From Bacteriovorax sp. (GTDB taxonomy: Bacteria > Bdellovibrionota > Bacteriovoracia > Bacteriovoracales > Bacteriovoracaceae): a stretch of DNA of 64,000 nucleotides. The notes beneath the pieces are model-generated. The model had not been told where the DNA came from. It saw only the letters and a program-made list of their open reading frames with translations, and did not search any database. Shown piece after piece: positions 34,793 through 44,898 of the stretch; position 1 is the stretch's first letter, and each line of letters starts with the position of its first letter. Location: contig JAQTTZ010000005.1 of NCBI GenBank assembly GCA_028710485.1, positions 1 through 64,000 on the forward strand. The letters are read 5' to 3'. A program made the translations under genes and the position numbers.

Positions 34793-35509
34793 CTATCTTC
34801 TGCGATCGCCACTTAAGCGTAAAATCATCATGAAAAGGTTAATGAAATCTAAATAAAGAGTAAGTGCTCCAAGAATAGTTGCTCTTCCTTTATCTTCTTC
34901 ATTAAAAGTCTGACGGCCAATCATTTTAATTTTTTGCGTATCATAAGCTGTGAGTCCAGCGAATACTAATAGACCGATTAAGCTATAGGCTAAACCTGCT
35001 GCACCACCCATCATGCTCGGAAAGAACATTGAGAGCAGAGAAAAACCAATCATTCCAAAAAGACCCATCATACAAAAAGATCCAACAGGGCCCAGATCTT
35101 TCTTAGTGAAATAACCAAAAGCTGTAAGGCCTCCAAAACCAATTGCTGTGGTAAAAAATGCAGATTGAATACTTGCAGCTGTGTAGATCGCAAAGATTAC
35201 TGAGAAAGTTACACCGGTAAGTGCAGAGTAAAGAAGAAACAGTGCTGTTGCAGTAAGAACACTCATGCGATTGATTAAACCGCTGATTGAAAGAACTAAA
35301 CCGAACTGAGCAATTATAACTACCCAGAAAAGGGCGCGGTTTTGCATTATTGTTTGGACTAAACTTTCGTTAGTTCCAATAAATGAAGCCACGAATCCGG
35401 TAATCAATACTCCGATCGACATCCATTGATAAACTCTTGTCATGAATGCAGCGTTTTCTTTTGCGACTACATCACCTTCTGTAAAAAACTGGCCATTTTG
35501 GTTTGCCAT
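34793..35509 (-). CDS. Bax inhibitor-1/YccA family membrane protein
   Basis: A 238-aa inner membrane protein of the BI-1 family, with seven hydrophobic segments and the characteristic stretch GLTAYDTQKIKMIGR near the C-terminus, ending LYLDFINLFMMILRLSGDRRR. YccA-type members modulate FtsH or move ions in other bacteria. The start used is ATG at 35509 (MANQNGQFF) with AGGGG about 8 nt upstream; the track's earlier start adds seven unlikely residues. Convergent with iscS through the shared terminator. Confidence 0.92.
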   Translation of the reverse strand: MANQNGQFFTEGDVVAKENAAFMTRVYQWMSIGVLITGFVASFIGTNESLVQTIMQNRALFWVVIIAQFGLVLSISGLINRMSVLTATALFLLYSALTGVTFSVIFAIYTAASIQSAFFTTAIGFGGLTAFGYFTKKDLGPVGSFCMMGLFGMIGFSLLSMFFPSMMGGAAGLAYSLIGLLVFAGLTAYDTQKIKMIGRQTFNEEDKGRATILGALTLYLDFINLFMMILRLSGDRRR

Positions 35510-35601
35510 ATAAAAACACCCCTGGTTCAAATAAGCTTGAATAGCTTGATTATACTCTTAAAATTTAAAAAATTAAGCTTTTTTAGATCATCAGTTATGG
35601 C

Positions 35602-36261
35602 CTAAAGAGCACCTTTTAGCGCCGGAAGAATTTCTTTAATGCCTGCAGCAATCATTTCAATAGACATTGATAATAGAATCAGACCCATTATACGAGTCAT
35701 GACATTCAGTCCTATTTGCCCTAGACGCTCACCAATATTTTCGGCGTAACTTAAAATAATTTTGATCAGTACTCCAATCAGAATCACCATGATAATAGCG
35801 ACTACCCAGTGGGCGGTTGTCGTAAAGTTTTTAGCGTGAATGATGGACGTTGAAATAGCACCCGGCCCCGAGAGTAAGGGGATGGCCAAGGGAATAATTC
35901 CAATTTCTCTTTCAAAATCAAATGAGCGAATTTCTTCAGTATTAATTTTGGTCGTTGATTGATGGCCCGAAATCATACTGAAGGCCATGGTAAATAGAAG
36001 AAAGCCGCCACCAATAGTAAATGAGGCAACAGAGATGCCAAAAAAATTGAGAAGCAGCTGACCAAATAATAAACTAACTAAAATTGTAATGGTGCAAGCG
36101 GTTGCACAAGTATTAGTTACATTTTTGATATTGAGATTTTTATGATTTTTGGTGAAACCTAAGAAAACAGGAATCGCTCCCAGTGGATTGATAATTGAAA
36201 TTAAAGTTATTGAAAATTTTACGACATCACTAAAAGCTTGATTCATTCTTATCATTTCCAT
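35602..36261 (-). CDS. marC: MarC-family integral membrane protein
   Basis: A 219-aa protein with about six transmembrane segments. SIINPLGAIPVFLGFT at the N-terminus and GIIPLAIPLLSGPGAISTSI are the two conserved MarC repeats, and LLLSMSIEMIAAGIKEIL ends the protein. Function of the family is not settled (the old link with multidrug resistance is not supported). It starts directly after murJ with 0 nt between; ATG 36261 or ATG 36246 could be the true start. Confidence 0.9.
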   Translation of the reverse strand: MEMIRMNQAFSDVVKFSITLISIINPLGAIPVFLGFTKNHKNLNIKNVTNTCATACTITILVSLLFGQLLLNFFGISVASFTIGGGFLLFTMAFSMISGHQSTTKINTEEIRSFDFEREIGIIPLAIPLLSGPGAISTSIIHAKNFTTTAHWVVAIIMVILIGVLIKIILSYAENIGERLGQIGLNVMTRIMGLILLSMSIEMIAAGIKEILPALKGAL

Positions 36262-37872
36262 TTATTTTCTCAGTCCTTTTAATTTAGATAGTACTTTGTC
36301 GATGGTTCTTTTTGATTCTTCAATTTTTAGAAAATATGAAGCTGTAAAATAGCTTACACCAAAAAAAGAAAATATGATTATTGCTGAAAATACAGGTTGC
36401 ATATGAGTAAAGTGTTTTACCGCCAGACCAACTGCTGAAGCGATAATGGCACATACCCATAAAGAAATTTGATAAGTAATTTTTAAACCAGTGTCGCCAA
36501 TTTTTTTATTAAGTGCACGTCTAAGTAAATAAAACTCAACCCACCCTGATAGGCCAGCTGAAGCTGTAAGACCGGCAGTTCCAAAGCTTGCATCAAGGCC
36601 TAAAAGGCGAGGCAAGGGGAAGGCAAATAAATAACCTAGGGACGTGGTTAGAAAAACGCGGATAAAAGCAAACTTCAATGGAGTTTTGGTATCTTTAATC
36701 GAATAAAATGTTGATGAATAGAGCCGCCCCATTGTTGAAGCTAAGAGACCTATTGTCGAGCCAATTAAAACCATCCATACATAATTTACATCATCGAGTT
36801 TAAATTTTCCCGACTGGAGAATGGCCGCAACCAAAATATTACCAAGAAAAATAAAAGCGCAAACTGAAGGAATAATAAAAAAAGCAATCTTTTTAAGACC
36901 GGCCTCAAGTCGTGATCGCAGATAAATATTAATTTCTTCAACAGTTCCTTTTATAGAGGACATAGCAGGGAGTTCAGAGGCTGAGATACTCATGCCAAAA
37001 AGAGAAATGGGTAAAAGATAAAGGGTTTGGGCATAAGCAAGTGTGGAAACTGCTCCCATTGGAAGTAGACTTGCAAGCATGCTATCGATATAGGCAGAAA
37101 GTTGAATGACCCCGCGAGAAATAACCACCGGAAAAAAATTTCTGATAATAATTCTGACATTGGCAATTTTTGTATTGAGTGAAGGTTTAAAATATTTAAG
37201 TAATTTTAAGGCCGAGGGCATCTGAACGGCCAATTGCAAAAAGCTTCCTGCAACCAAACCATAGGCTAATATTTCGGCGAGATTATATTGAGTATTGCCT
37301 GATCCAAAAATGAATAAGGTGACAATCATCGTTGCGTTCCAGACAACTGGAGCAACATACGAAAGAAAAAATTTACGATGACTATTAAGAATTCCTAGAC
37401 ACCAGGCACACATGACTAAAAGTCCAGTTCCTGGAAAAATAATCTGCACGATTTTGATTGTTAGTATTCTTTTTTCGTCCTTAAATCCAGGGGCCACTAC
37501 ATCAATGATAAATGGCGTCGCAATAATTCCCATCAAAACAATAAGCGAAATAATAATAAACAAAAGACTTCCAATAATTGAAGCTACACGAGCTGCTTCA
37601 AGATGATTTTCCTGATTCTTTTTTTCATTATGACTATCGGCAATTAAATTGGCATAGACTGGAATGAATGAAGCGGAAAGAACGCCTTCTCCAAAAAGGT
37701 TTTGTAAAAAATTAGGTATTTTTAGGGCGGCATTGAAAGCGTCCCCGGCATCTGAGTTACCAAAGTAATGGGCAAAAACTCGAACTCGAATTAAACCGGA
37801 AATACGGCTTAAAAATATTCCAAGACCTACTAGGAAGGCTCCACTTCTTTCATTTTCTTTTTTTTGAGTCAT
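36262..37872 (-). CDS. murJ: Lipid II flippase MurJ (MviN)
   Basis: A 536-aa polytopic protein that flips lipid II across the inner membrane for peptidoglycan synthesis. GIFLSRISGLIRVRVFAHYFG and NLFGEGVLSASFIPVYANLI are the conserved first helices, and later RGVIQLSAYIDSMLASLLPMGAVSTLAYAQTLYLLP carries the family's charged cavity segment. About 14 transmembrane helices fit. It lies upstream of marC in the same direction; the rest of the region has no cell-wall partners. Confidence 0.95.
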   Translation of the reverse strand: MTQKKENERSGAFLVGLGIFLSRISGLIRVRVFAHYFGNSDAGDAFNAALKIPNFLQNLFGEGVLSASFIPVYANLIADSHNEKKNQENHLEAARVASIIGSLLFIIISLIVLMGIIATPFIIDVVAPGFKDEKRILTIKIVQIIFPGTGLLVMCAWCLGILNSHRKFFLSYVAPVVWNATMIVTLFIFGSGNTQYNLAEILAYGLVAGSFLQLAVQMPSALKLLKYFKPSLNTKIANVRIIIRNFFPVVISRGVIQLSAYIDSMLASLLPMGAVSTLAYAQTLYLLPISLFGMSISASELPAMSSIKGTVEEINIYLRSRLEAGLKKIAFFIIPSVCAFIFLGNILVAAILQSGKFKLDDVNYVWMVLIGSTIGLLASTMGRLYSSTFYSIKDTKTPLKFAFIRVFLTTSLGYLFAFPLPRLLGLDASFGTAGLTASAGLSGWVEFYLLRRALNKKIGDTGLKITYQISLWVCAIIASAVGLAVKHFTHMQPVFSAIIIFSFFGVSYFTASYFLKIEESKRTIDKVLSKLKGLRK

Positions 37873-37921
37873 ACCTAATTAAAGTCAGAATCACTTAAAA
37901 ATTCAACAACTTTCTGATTAC

Positions 37922-38701
37922 TTAAAGATTAAGCACGAAAGCTGAGACTTTCATTTTTAAGGCGATATTTTTTTGGTACTCAGGAATGGGCGCCACATTC
38001 CACCACCATTCTTTTATGGGGACTGGAAAAGAGAAGTTGATATAAGGAGTTTCACTTTCTATAACTCGCCCTTGTTTATCTTGCAGAACAGTTTCAGTAT
38101 CTGTGATCAAAATGACAGGACAGGAAAACTTTTGAAGATAGAGAAAATGATCGAAAGTTACTTGATTGGCAAAAAGATCGAGCTCTTCTGCAGACAGCTT
38201 CGGTCTTGCCTTCTTCTCTAAAAAATTCCTGAGATGATAGGAGAGTTGAGAAAGAATATTGGCCGAAATGACCAGATCATAGTTTTGGTCCAAAAATTGA
38301 GAAGGCATTTTATTAACCACTTTTCTGCTTTTTAATAATTCACTTTCGAGTTCCGTAATATCGGCTTCAATAAAATGCACATTTTTGTGCTGAGAGTATC
38401 GTTCTTTGGTAGATTTTAAATGAACCACATCGATCAGATCAACTTTTTCAAATGACCTCGCTAATAGCTCGAGAGGAATTTCATGAAGGGGACCCGAACC
38501 CAAAACTAAAACAGAAGATTTTCCAGAGCACTTGTTCATATTTTCAGTTATAAAGTTTTTGCATAACGTTCTATGACTAAGCCAGTAAGATCGACAGCGT
38601 TTTTCTCTTTCAATTAAAGCGATTGATTCATAAAGATGGCCAAAGACCCGAGCTTCGCGGGTTTTATAAGAATTGAAATAGGCGATAAGTTCACATATCA
38701 A
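37922..38701 (-). CDS. Putative SAM-dependent methyltransferase-like protein
   Basis: A 259-aa cytoplasmic protein with a Rossmann-type motif, SSVLVLGSGPLHEIPLELLA (motif I), followed by DLIDVVH at the acidic ribose-binding strand and YDLVISANILSQLS at motif IV. It resembles a class I methyltransferase, but the catalytic part is not one I can name. No target is known. It lies 37 bp after the small 86-aa gene and 50 bp before murJ, all minus strand. Confidence 0.7.
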   Translation of the reverse strand: MICELIAYFNSYKTREARVFGHLYESIALIEREKRCRSYWLSHRTLCKNFITENMNKCSGKSSVLVLGSGPLHEIPLELLARSFEKVDLIDVVHLKSTKERYSQHKNVHFIEADITELESELLKSRKVVNKMPSQFLDQNYDLVISANILSQLSYHLRNFLEKKARPKLSAEELDLFANQVTFDHFLYLQKFSCPVILITDTETVLQDKQGRVIESETPYINFSFPVPIKEWWWNVAPIPEYQKNIALKMKVSAFVLNL

Positions 38702-38738
38702 AAAGACTCCCTTCTTTTTTGATTGTTATTGAAATTCA

Positions 38739-38999
38739 CTAAGCCACTTTTTTACCCGATACTTTGAAATTGATATAATTGACGTAAGAGGGGATGCGGG
38801 CCTGAATTAAATCCCATAAAATTTTTTCATCGAATCCGTCTATCTTAGCACTTTTAACTAATTGTGAGATTTTTTGATCGAGAATTTCATAGTCTATCGT
38901 CAGTCGGTAGACGTGTTCGCTTTCAACCAGGGCCTCTTCAATTTCATCTTTGTATTGAGCAATTAAAGTTTCTAGAAATCCTTCTTTGGTCATACTCAT
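38739..38999 (-). CDS. Small conserved-looking protein of unknown function
   Basis: An 86-aa, mostly helical protein (KEGFLETLIAQYKDEIEEALVESEHV...) without motifs I recognise. The reading frame has good length for its size, a plausible start (ATG) and sits 74 bp after motB on the same strand. It ends in a Lys-rich tail FKVSGKKVA. It could be a motor- or methyltransferase-associated protein, but nothing shows this. Confidence 0.6.
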   Translation of the reverse strand: MSMTKEGFLETLIAQYKDEIEEALVESEHVYRLTIDYEILDQKISQLVKSAKIDGFDEKILWDLIQARIPSYVNYINFKVSGKKVA

Positions 39000-39072
39000 A
39001 AATTTCCTTTAAGCAAATATACTTATCTGAGTATTCTTGTCGGAAACTAGGATCATAAACTTTAGTTAGAAA

Positions 39073-39837
39073 TTAAAGATTTTTATGGCGCAGAATAAAT
39101 TCAACCCTGCGATTAACATTTATACCCTTGGATTCCTCTTCAGAAGAACTGACGGTGCTTGATTCAGCAGAAGGTACCAGTTGATCAGGGCGCACTCTAA
39201 AGTCTTTGATGAGAGAATTACGAATGGACATGGCCCGTTTAAATGCGAGCTCCCAATTGGCCTGGTCAGTGTCGCCTTCGCCTTTTTCAGTATGGCCAAT
39301 AATAGAGACACTTCCTTCGTAATTTTTAAATACGTCGGCAAGCTTCGCTAAATATTTTTTTCCTTCATAGGAAATTTCAGTAGAGCCAAATTGAAAAAGA
39401 ATATTTCCAGGGATCGCAAATTTTAAATACTCTGCTGTGAAGTCTTCACTAAAAGCATTGCCATCAAAGAGTTCAGTGACAAGTTTACTTAATACTTTAT
39501 GCTCTTGAAGAAAGACTGGTTTCGGACGAGCAGGTTCAGCGATTTCTTTTTCATCGAATTGACCTTCCCCACCGCTTAAGACCGAGTTGTTTGAATTGGG
39601 AGTATTACCAGTTTTCCCAAGAGAGTCACTTCCACCTTTAAAAATTGTAACAGTGGTGAAATAATTGGCAATCGCTTTTTTAGTTTCTTCATCAGCACCC
39701 ATTAGCCACATAACAAGGAAAAAACACATCATGGCGGTCATGAAGTCCGCAAAAGCAACTTTCCAAGCACCACCGTGAGCACCGGCGTGACCTTTATTAA
39801 TTCTCTTGATGATTATGGGCGCTTTTTCATCGGCCAT
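39073..39837 (-). CDS. motB: Flagellar stator protein MotB
   Basis: A 254-aa stator subunit anchoring the motor to peptidoglycan. The membrane helix VAFADFMTAMMCFFLVMWLMG carries the proton-binding Asp (in FADF), and the periplasmic OmpA-like domain has SIIGHTEKGEGDTDQANWELAFKRAMSIRN and VNRRVEFILRH. The start ATG at 39837 (MADEKAPIII) is preferred over the track start three codons upstream. It follows motA with 29 bp between. Confidence 0.95.
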   Translation of the reverse strand: MADEKAPIIIKRINKGHAGAHGGAWKVAFADFMTAMMCFFLVMWLMGADEETKKAIANYFTTVTIFKGGSDSLGKTGNTPNSNNSVLSGGEGQFDEKEIAEPARPKPVFLQEHKVLSKLVTELFDGNAFSEDFTAEYLKFAIPGNILFQFGSTEISYEGKKYLAKLADVFKNYEGSVSIIGHTEKGEGDTDQANWELAFKRAMSIRNSLIKDFRVRPDQLVPSAESSTVSSSEEESKGINVNRRVEFILRHKNL

Positions 39838-39866
39838 TATGAACAATCCTCATTATTTCGATAAAA

Positions 39867-40724
39867 TTATTTTTTACCCGCATTCGCTGTAGCTTCATCG
39901 ACTTCTTTAAAAGTTGGTCTAAATTCAAGGGGGATTGAACGGCGACCAAATTCGGCACAAACTTTTGCGTTTACTCCTTTAGCATAAGCGAGAAGACAGA
40001 TTTTTGCCGTATTAACAAATTTTGCCTCTTCCCCCATGATTGTTTCAATTTTAGCGACCATTGGTTGGATAAATCCATAGGCAATTAAAATCCCTAAAAG
40101 TGTACCAACCAGGGCCGAACCAACCGAGTGACCGATAACTTCTTTACCTTGATCCAGTTTACCCATGGTGATAACAACCCCAAGAACGGCAGCAACGATC
40201 CCCAGACCTGGGAAAGCGTCCCCTGTGCGATTGAGAGTCGCAACCAGGTGATGGTCGGCTTCATGAACAGCATCTAAATCGGAATTCATTAGATCTTCGA
40301 GATCATATGGAGAGAGTGAAGAAGCAATCTGAACTTTTAAAGTGTCACAGATAAATTCGATAGCATGATGATTATGTAAAACGGCCGGGTAGCGTTTGAA
40401 AATTTCTGATGTTTCAGGATTTTCAACATGAGGTTCGATCGATATAGGATTGGCCGATGCCATCTTTATTAATTCAAACATACATTGAATCATTTCAATA
40501 TAAGATTTCTTGCTGACTCCACTTCCTTTTAAAAGTTGCAATATTCGTTGAACGATTTCTTTGAACATGTGCGGGCTCCCGCATATGATCAGTGTTCCAA
40601 GTGCAGATCCGCCAATGATGAGTAGTTCAAGTGGCTGAACTAAAGCGGCAATATTACCACCTTCAAGTACAAATCCCATGATCACACAGATAAGAATAAA
40701 AACACCACCAACAATTGACATCAT
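39867..40724 (-). CDS. motA: Flagellar stator protein MotA
   Basis: A 285-aa four-helix stator subunit conducting ions (H+ or Na+) with MotB. Conserved parts are the start MSIVGGVFILICVIMGFVLEGG, the cytoplasmic loop with charged residues, and DAFPGLGIVAAVLGVVITMG and GSALVGTLLGILIAYGFIQPM in the last two helices. The start is ATG at 40724 or 40721, 8 nt after GGAGG; the track start at 40739 lies within the ribosome site. No other flagellar genes are in the window, so the pair is separate from the main cluster. Confidence 0.95.
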   Translation of the reverse strand: MMSIVGGVFILICVIMGFVLEGGNIAALVQPLELLIIGGSALGTLIICGSPHMFKEIVQRILQLLKGSGVSKKSYIEMIQCMFELIKMASANPISIEPHVENPETSEIFKRYPAVLHNHHAIEFICDTLKVQIASSLSPYDLEDLMNSDLDAVHEADHHLVATLNRTGDAFPGLGIVAAVLGVVITMGKLDQGKEVIGHSVGSALVGTLLGILIAYGFIQPMVAKIETIMGEEAKFVNTAKICLLAYAKGVNAKVCAEFGRRSIPLEFRPTFKEVDEATANAGKK

Positions 40725-40904
40725 AAAACATTCCTCCAAAGAATTACCTACTTATCGGAGGTGAAAAGTTAAAGCTTTAAAATAAGAACAAGGGTTTACC
40801 ATTTCGGATGAAAGTGAAAAAGCATGAGTGATCGACTCGGTCATTAAAACGAGGAAAAGCTATTCTGGTGGACTTTTAGGTAATTCAAAACAAAAATATT
40901 TCTT

Positions 40905-41681
40905 ATGAAATCAAAATTATCATTTTCGCGGCGGCTTCAGAACTTTCCTTTAATAGGCGCATTTTTCGCTCAGATAATTAGTTTGATTTTGATAAAAATT
41001 GGTATTCAAACCTTCCACTATCATTTGCCAATAGTCGCGTTTGCTTTTTTTCAAGCAATGCTTTCAACAATTATTACGCAGGCAATTTTTAAATTACCAA
41101 AATGGTTTTTTATTATTTCATTTTTATTTCCCATTTTTTTGATTTTGGGCCCTCAGTATTTTCAGATTTCTCGCGGGATTTATGGGGCCCTCTTTTTATT
41201 ATTGGCCCTTACTTTTTCACACACTTTAAAAGAGCGTGTGCCACTTTATTTAACAAATCAAAAAACTCATGATGCATTAAAAAAAATTGTAGATGATACC
41301 AGTGCAAAAGCTTTTCTCGATTTAGGATCGGGATTAGGCGGAGTGGTCCGAGCAATTGCTGAGAAAAAGGTGACTTCTGTGGGAGTTGAAACAGCACCTC
41401 TTTTATGGGTCCTTTCATCGCTTGCCTCCATTTTAACTTTTAAAGGAAATATTTTGCGTCAAAATATTTGGAATACTAAACTTCATGAATATGATGTGGT
41501 TTATGCTTTTTTATCGCCGGCCATCATGAGCAAGTTATTCTATAAAGTGAAAACAGAAATGAAAGCTGGCAGTTTATTTGTTTCAAACAGTTTTGAAGTT
41601 GTAGGGACCGAGCCCGATGAGATCTGGCAATTAGACGATGTCAGACAAACGGTGCTTTATTTTTATCGAATAAAAAAATAG
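40905..41681 (+). CDS. Membrane-anchored class I methyltransferase-like protein
   Basis: A 258-aa protein with four hydrophobic segments in its first 105 residues (GAFFAQIISLILIKIGIQ, LPIVAFAFFQAMLSTII, FFIISFLFPIFLILG, ALFLLLALTF), followed by a Rossmann domain beginning AKAFLDLGSGLGGVVRAIAE (motif I) and VVYAFLSPAIMSKL (motif IV). This is a membrane-attached SAM-binding methyltransferase whose substrate is unknown. It is divergent from motA (180 bp between) and convergent with the next gene. Confidence 0.75.
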   Translation: MKSKLSFSRRLQNFPLIGAFFAQIISLILIKIGIQTFHYHLPIVAFAFFQAMLSTIITQAIFKLPKWFFIISFLFPIFLILGPQYFQISRGIYGALFLLLALTFSHTLKERVPLYLTNQKTHDALKKIVDDTSAKAFLDLGSGLGGVVRAIAEKKVTSVGVETAPLLWVLSSLASILTFKGNILRQNIWNTKLHEYDVVYAFLSPAIMSKLFYKVKTEMKAGSLFVSNSFEVVGTEPDEIWQLDDVRQTVLYFYRIKK

Positions 41682-41700
41682 TTTAGTAAGCTCTTGGTTT

Positions 41701-42321
41701 CTAATCCTCAATCCACTCCACGTCGTCATGGATAGTCACTCCTGAGACAGTGCGTTCTTTTTCTTTTTTAATAAAAGGAAAATTTACCTGTGTTGTACCC
41801 TCAAAAGTTTCTTCGAAGGCGATTGTGATGGTTCGAGGGGCACTTTCCATCAGAGTTTTTAAGTATTGCCCATTTTTTATTGTGTCTGGAAATGAAGTTT
41901 CATCAACTTCTTCCCTTTCAATTTCCATCATAGGGCGTGAGGAAGTATTTTTAACGACTAACGCCGCCTGGATTTTGTCCCTTGGAATTTCACTGGTCAT
42001 ATTCCATGATCCCATATGGAAATAGTCTAAATAGAAAACCGATTTTTCATATTTTAATTTTCTTGGGATCAAAAGAGACTGCATAAATTTTCTAGTAGAG
42101 GGATCCTTGGCCTTTTTTGCCAATTTTTCAGCCAAATGGCCGTCTTCTACCCGAATAATATAGGCACCAGGGTTTTTAGTGGACTGAAATAAGAGGTATT
42201 GAAACCCTATGCTAAAGAGAGTGAAGAGTTTTTGCTGAGGAAGATGGACATGGACTGCATCTGTTTCGATGAGAGTTTTGACACCTTCGTAAAGATCCTG
42301 TTTGCTCAGATCGTTGCTCAT
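41701..42321 (-). CDS. Protein of unknown function
   Basis: A 206-aa soluble protein, no signal peptide, no transmembrane helix. It alternates strands and acidic patches (MMEIEREEVDETSFPDTI) and ends IHDDVEWIED. Parts such as VHVHLPQQKLFTLFSIGFQYLLFQ look like a beta-rich fold, reminiscent of PilZ-like proteins but without clear RxxxR or DxSxxG motifs, so I leave it unassigned. Convergent with the methyltransferase gene, 20 bp away. Confidence 0.65.
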   Translation of the reverse strand: MSNDLSKQDLYEGVKTLIETDAVHVHLPQQKLFTLFSIGFQYLLFQSTKNPGAYIIRVEDGHLAEKLAKKAKDPSTRKFMQSLLIPRKLKYEKSVFYLDYFHMGSWNMTSEIPRDKIQAALVVKNTSSRPMMEIEREEVDETSFPDTIKNGQYLKTLMESAPRTITIAFEETFEGTTQVNFPFIKKEKERTVSGVTIHDDVEWIED

Positions 42322-42616
42322 AGAAAGTATTACCTTTTTAGAAAAATTAATGTTGTCGGCCTTTTGTCCAAAATTCGGACGAGAAAAAATTTTTAGTAAG
42401 TTTTGATGGTCTTGTCAATTTGTTTGTAATGCTTTGAGTTCATAATTAGGCCGATAGTTTTCTTAATTTTTCTGGGGTAGGTAATGCGTTCTTCATTGAC
42501 TCATCTCTCTAAATTACCTATGATCCGAGCTTAAAAACAATTTTTTAAAAGACTATTTTAAATAAATTTTACGTAAATTTTTATAACCATTCTTGGTTTA
42601 ATTTTGGAGAATAATT
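42322..42616. other. 295-bp intergenic region upstream of EF-G
   Basis: Holds the promoter of fusA (see next entry) and an AT-rich leader of about 85 nt. I see no gene, tRNA or riboswitch signature. Confidence 0.5.
42496..42524 (+). promoter_or_regulatory. Sigma70-type promoter of the EF-G gene
   Basis: TTGACT (42496-42501), a 17-nt spacer and TATGAT (42519-42524): near-consensus -35 and -10 with ideal spacing. Transcription would start about 85 nt before the fusA ATG. Confidence 0.75.
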
Positions 42617-44776
42617 ATGAAACTAATGGCAAGAACCAGAAACATTGGGATCTCTGCGCACATCGACTCAGGAAAGACGACTCTTACAGAGCGTATCCTT
42701 TTTTACTGTGACAAGATTCACAAGATTGAAGACGTTCGCGGTGGTGGTGCTGGGGCAACTATGGACCACATGGAACTTGAAAAAGAAAAAGGGATCACGA
42801 TCACGTCAGCAGCTACAACTGTTTACTGGAAAGGGATTGCGGAAAAAGGAATTACATACGCAGACGGTGTAGATAAAGAATGCCGAATCAATATTATCGA
42901 TACTCCGGGCCACGTTGACTTTACAGTTGAAGTTGAGCGCTCACTTCGCGTTCTAGACGGAGCGATTCTTGTTCTTTGTTCTGTTGCTGGTGTTCAGTCT
43001 CAATCAATTACTGTTGACCGTCAGATGAAACGTTACTCTGTTCCTCGTATGGCCTTCTTAAATAAGATGGACCGTATGGGAGCTAATCCTCATAAAGGTG
43101 TTGCTGCTCTAAGAGAAAAACTTTACCACAATGCAGTTCTTATGCAGCTTCCAATTGGAGCTGAAGAAAATTTCATTGGGGTTGTCGATCTAATTACAAG
43201 AGAAGCTTACTATTTTGACGGGGAAAACGGAGAGAAAGTTAGGGCCGAAGCAATTCCAGCAGGAATGGAAGCTGAGGTAGAAGAGTACAGAGAAAAACTT
43301 CTTGATGCTGCTTCAAACTTTGACGATGCAATGGTTGAGAAAATTCTTGAAGGCGGAGATATTTCTGAAGAAGAAATCCACAATGCTATTAAAATTGGTA
43401 CACAGTCTTTAAAGTTAACGCCAGTTTTCATGGGATCAGCTTTTAAGAACAAAGGGGTTCAACTTCTTCTTAACGCTGTGTCAAGATATTTGCCATCTCC
43501 ACTTGTTTGTAAAAAACCAATCGCTATCGATAACGATACAAAAGAAAAAATTGAACTTATTCCAGATGGGAGTAAGCCACTTGTTTGTATGGCGTTCAAG
43601 ATTACTGACGAGCAATTCGGACAGTTAACTTATACTCGTATTTACCAAGGGACTTTAAATAAAGGTGACACGATCACTAACACACGTACTAAGAAAAGAG
43701 TGCGAGTAGGTCGTCTTGTTCGTATGAATGCGAACGCTCGTGAAAACATCGAGACAGTAGGACCTGGTGACATCATTGCAATCATCGGTATCGACTGTGC
43801 TTCAGGGGATACTTTTGTTGGTGACGAGAAGCTAGATCATATTTCTTGCGAAGGGATGCATATTGCAGCAGCTGTTATCGAATTATCGATTTCAGTTAAA
43901 GATAAAGATCAACAAACTCGTCTTTCAAAAGGTCTTCAAAGATTCATGAAAGAAGATCCAACTTTCCATGTTTTTACAGATGAAGAATCTGCTGAAACTC
44001 GTATTGCTGGTATGGGGGAGCTTCACTTAGAGATTTACGTAGAAAGATTAAAACGTGAATACAACTGTGATGTTCAAGTTGGTGCACCTCAAGTTAACTA
44101 CCGTGAAACTATCAGAACTGAAGCTAAGTTTGACTACCTTCATAAGAAGCAAACTGGTGGATCTGGTCAATTCGGACAAGTTGTTGGGATGATCAAGCCA
44201 TTATTAGAAGAAAATAAAGAAGACGAAAAACAGGTCTTTAAATTCTATAACGAAATTAAAGGGGGATCTATCCCTAACGAATTTATTGCTTCATGTGAAA
44301 AAGGATTCAACGACGTTATGGACAAAGGTCCACTCGGAGCATTCCCTTTAATCAACGTTGAAGTTTATCTTCAAGATGGTCGTTACCATGATGTCGATTC
44401 ATCTGACTTGGCGTTCAGAATTGCTTCAAGAATGGCAATGAGACAAGCGGTTAAAGCTGCATCTCCCGTTATCCTTGAGCCAATCATGAAAGTAGAAGTT
44501 GAAACTCCAGATGAATATCAAGGGGGCGTAATTGGTGACCTTTCTTCTAGAAGAGGGATCATTCAAGCTTCTGAATCAAATGATACTGGAGAAGTTACAA
44601 TCAACGCTCTGATCCCGTTATCAGAAATGTTTGGTTACTCTACTGTTCTTCGTTCGATGTCAGCTGGTAAAGCGTCGTACACAATGGAATTCGCAAAATA
44701 TGCTGAATGTCCAAATAACGTAGCTGAAAAAGTTATTGCAGAAAGAAAAGATAAGCTAGCTGCTCAAGCAGAATAG
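42617..44776 (+). CDS. fusA: Elongation factor G, mitochondrial-like (spd) type
   Basis: A 719-aa translational GTPase that moves tRNAs and mRNA on the ribosome. G1 is [15 protein letters not shown]3 [10 protein letters not shown]4 NKMDRMGA; domain IV carries [15 protein letters not shown]. The switch region [32 protein letters not shown], with AHIDSGKTT instead of AHIDAGKTT, resembles mitochondrial EF-G1 and the spirochaete-planctomycete-deltaproteobacterial EF-Gs more than E. coli FusA. It is alone, with its own promoter, GGAGA ribosome site 7 nt upstream and terminator; there are no rpsL, rpsG or tuf neighbours. Whether it is the only EF-G in the cell is unknown. Confidence 0.93.
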   Translation: MKLMARTRNIGISAHIDSGKTTLTERILFYCDKIHKIEDVRGGGAGATMDHMELEKEKGITITSAATTVYWKGIAEKGITYADGVDKECRINIIDTPGHVDFTVEVERSLRVLDGAILVLCSVAGVQSQSITVDRQMKRYSVPRMAFLNKMDRMGANPHKGVAALREKLYHNAVLMQLPIGAEENFIGVVDLITREAYYFDGENGEKVRAEAIPAGMEAEVEEYREKLLDAASNFDDAMVEKILEGGDISEEEIHNAIKIGTQSLKLTPVFMGSAFKNKGVQLLLNAVSRYLPSPLVCKKPIAIDNDTKEKIELIPDGSKPLVCMAFKITDEQFGQLTYTRIYQGTLNKGDTITNTRTKKRVRVGRLVRMNANARENIETVGPGDIIAIIGIDCASGDTFVGDEKLDHISCEGMHIAAAVIELSISVKDKDQQTRLSKGLQRFMKEDPTFHVFTDEESAETRIAGMGELHLEIYVERLKREYNCDVQVGAPQVNYRETIRTEAKFDYLHKKQTGGSGQFGQVVGMIKPLLEENKEDEKQVFKFYNEIKGGSIPNEFIASCEKGFNDVMDKGPLGAFPLINVEVYLQDGRYHDVDSSDLAFRIASRMAMRQAVKAASPVILEPIMKVEVETPDEYQGGVIGDLSSRRGIIQASESNDTGEVTINALIPLSEMFGYSTVLRSMSAGKASYTMEFAKYAECPNNVAEKVIAERKDKLAAQAE

Positions 44777-44784
44777 TTTTAAAG

Positions 44785-44811
44785 GCCTCCCCTTGCGGGA
44801 GGCTTTTTTTT
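44785..44811 (+). terminator. Strong intrinsic terminator after fusA
   Basis: Perfect 7-bp stem GCCTCCC / GGGAGGC, loop CTTGC, then an eight-T run. It isolates the EF-G gene from the LysR operon. Confidence 0.95.
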
Positions 44812-44898
44812 GTCTTATTTTGTCCTGTCCTTTAGGCCCCACCTTTTTTTATTGAGAAGACATGATAGAATGACCTAATACTTCTAGTAGAGGGGCTT

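Noticed and set aside
41701-42321. PilZ domain protein
   Set aside because: No RxxxR or DxSxxG motif; kept as unknown function.
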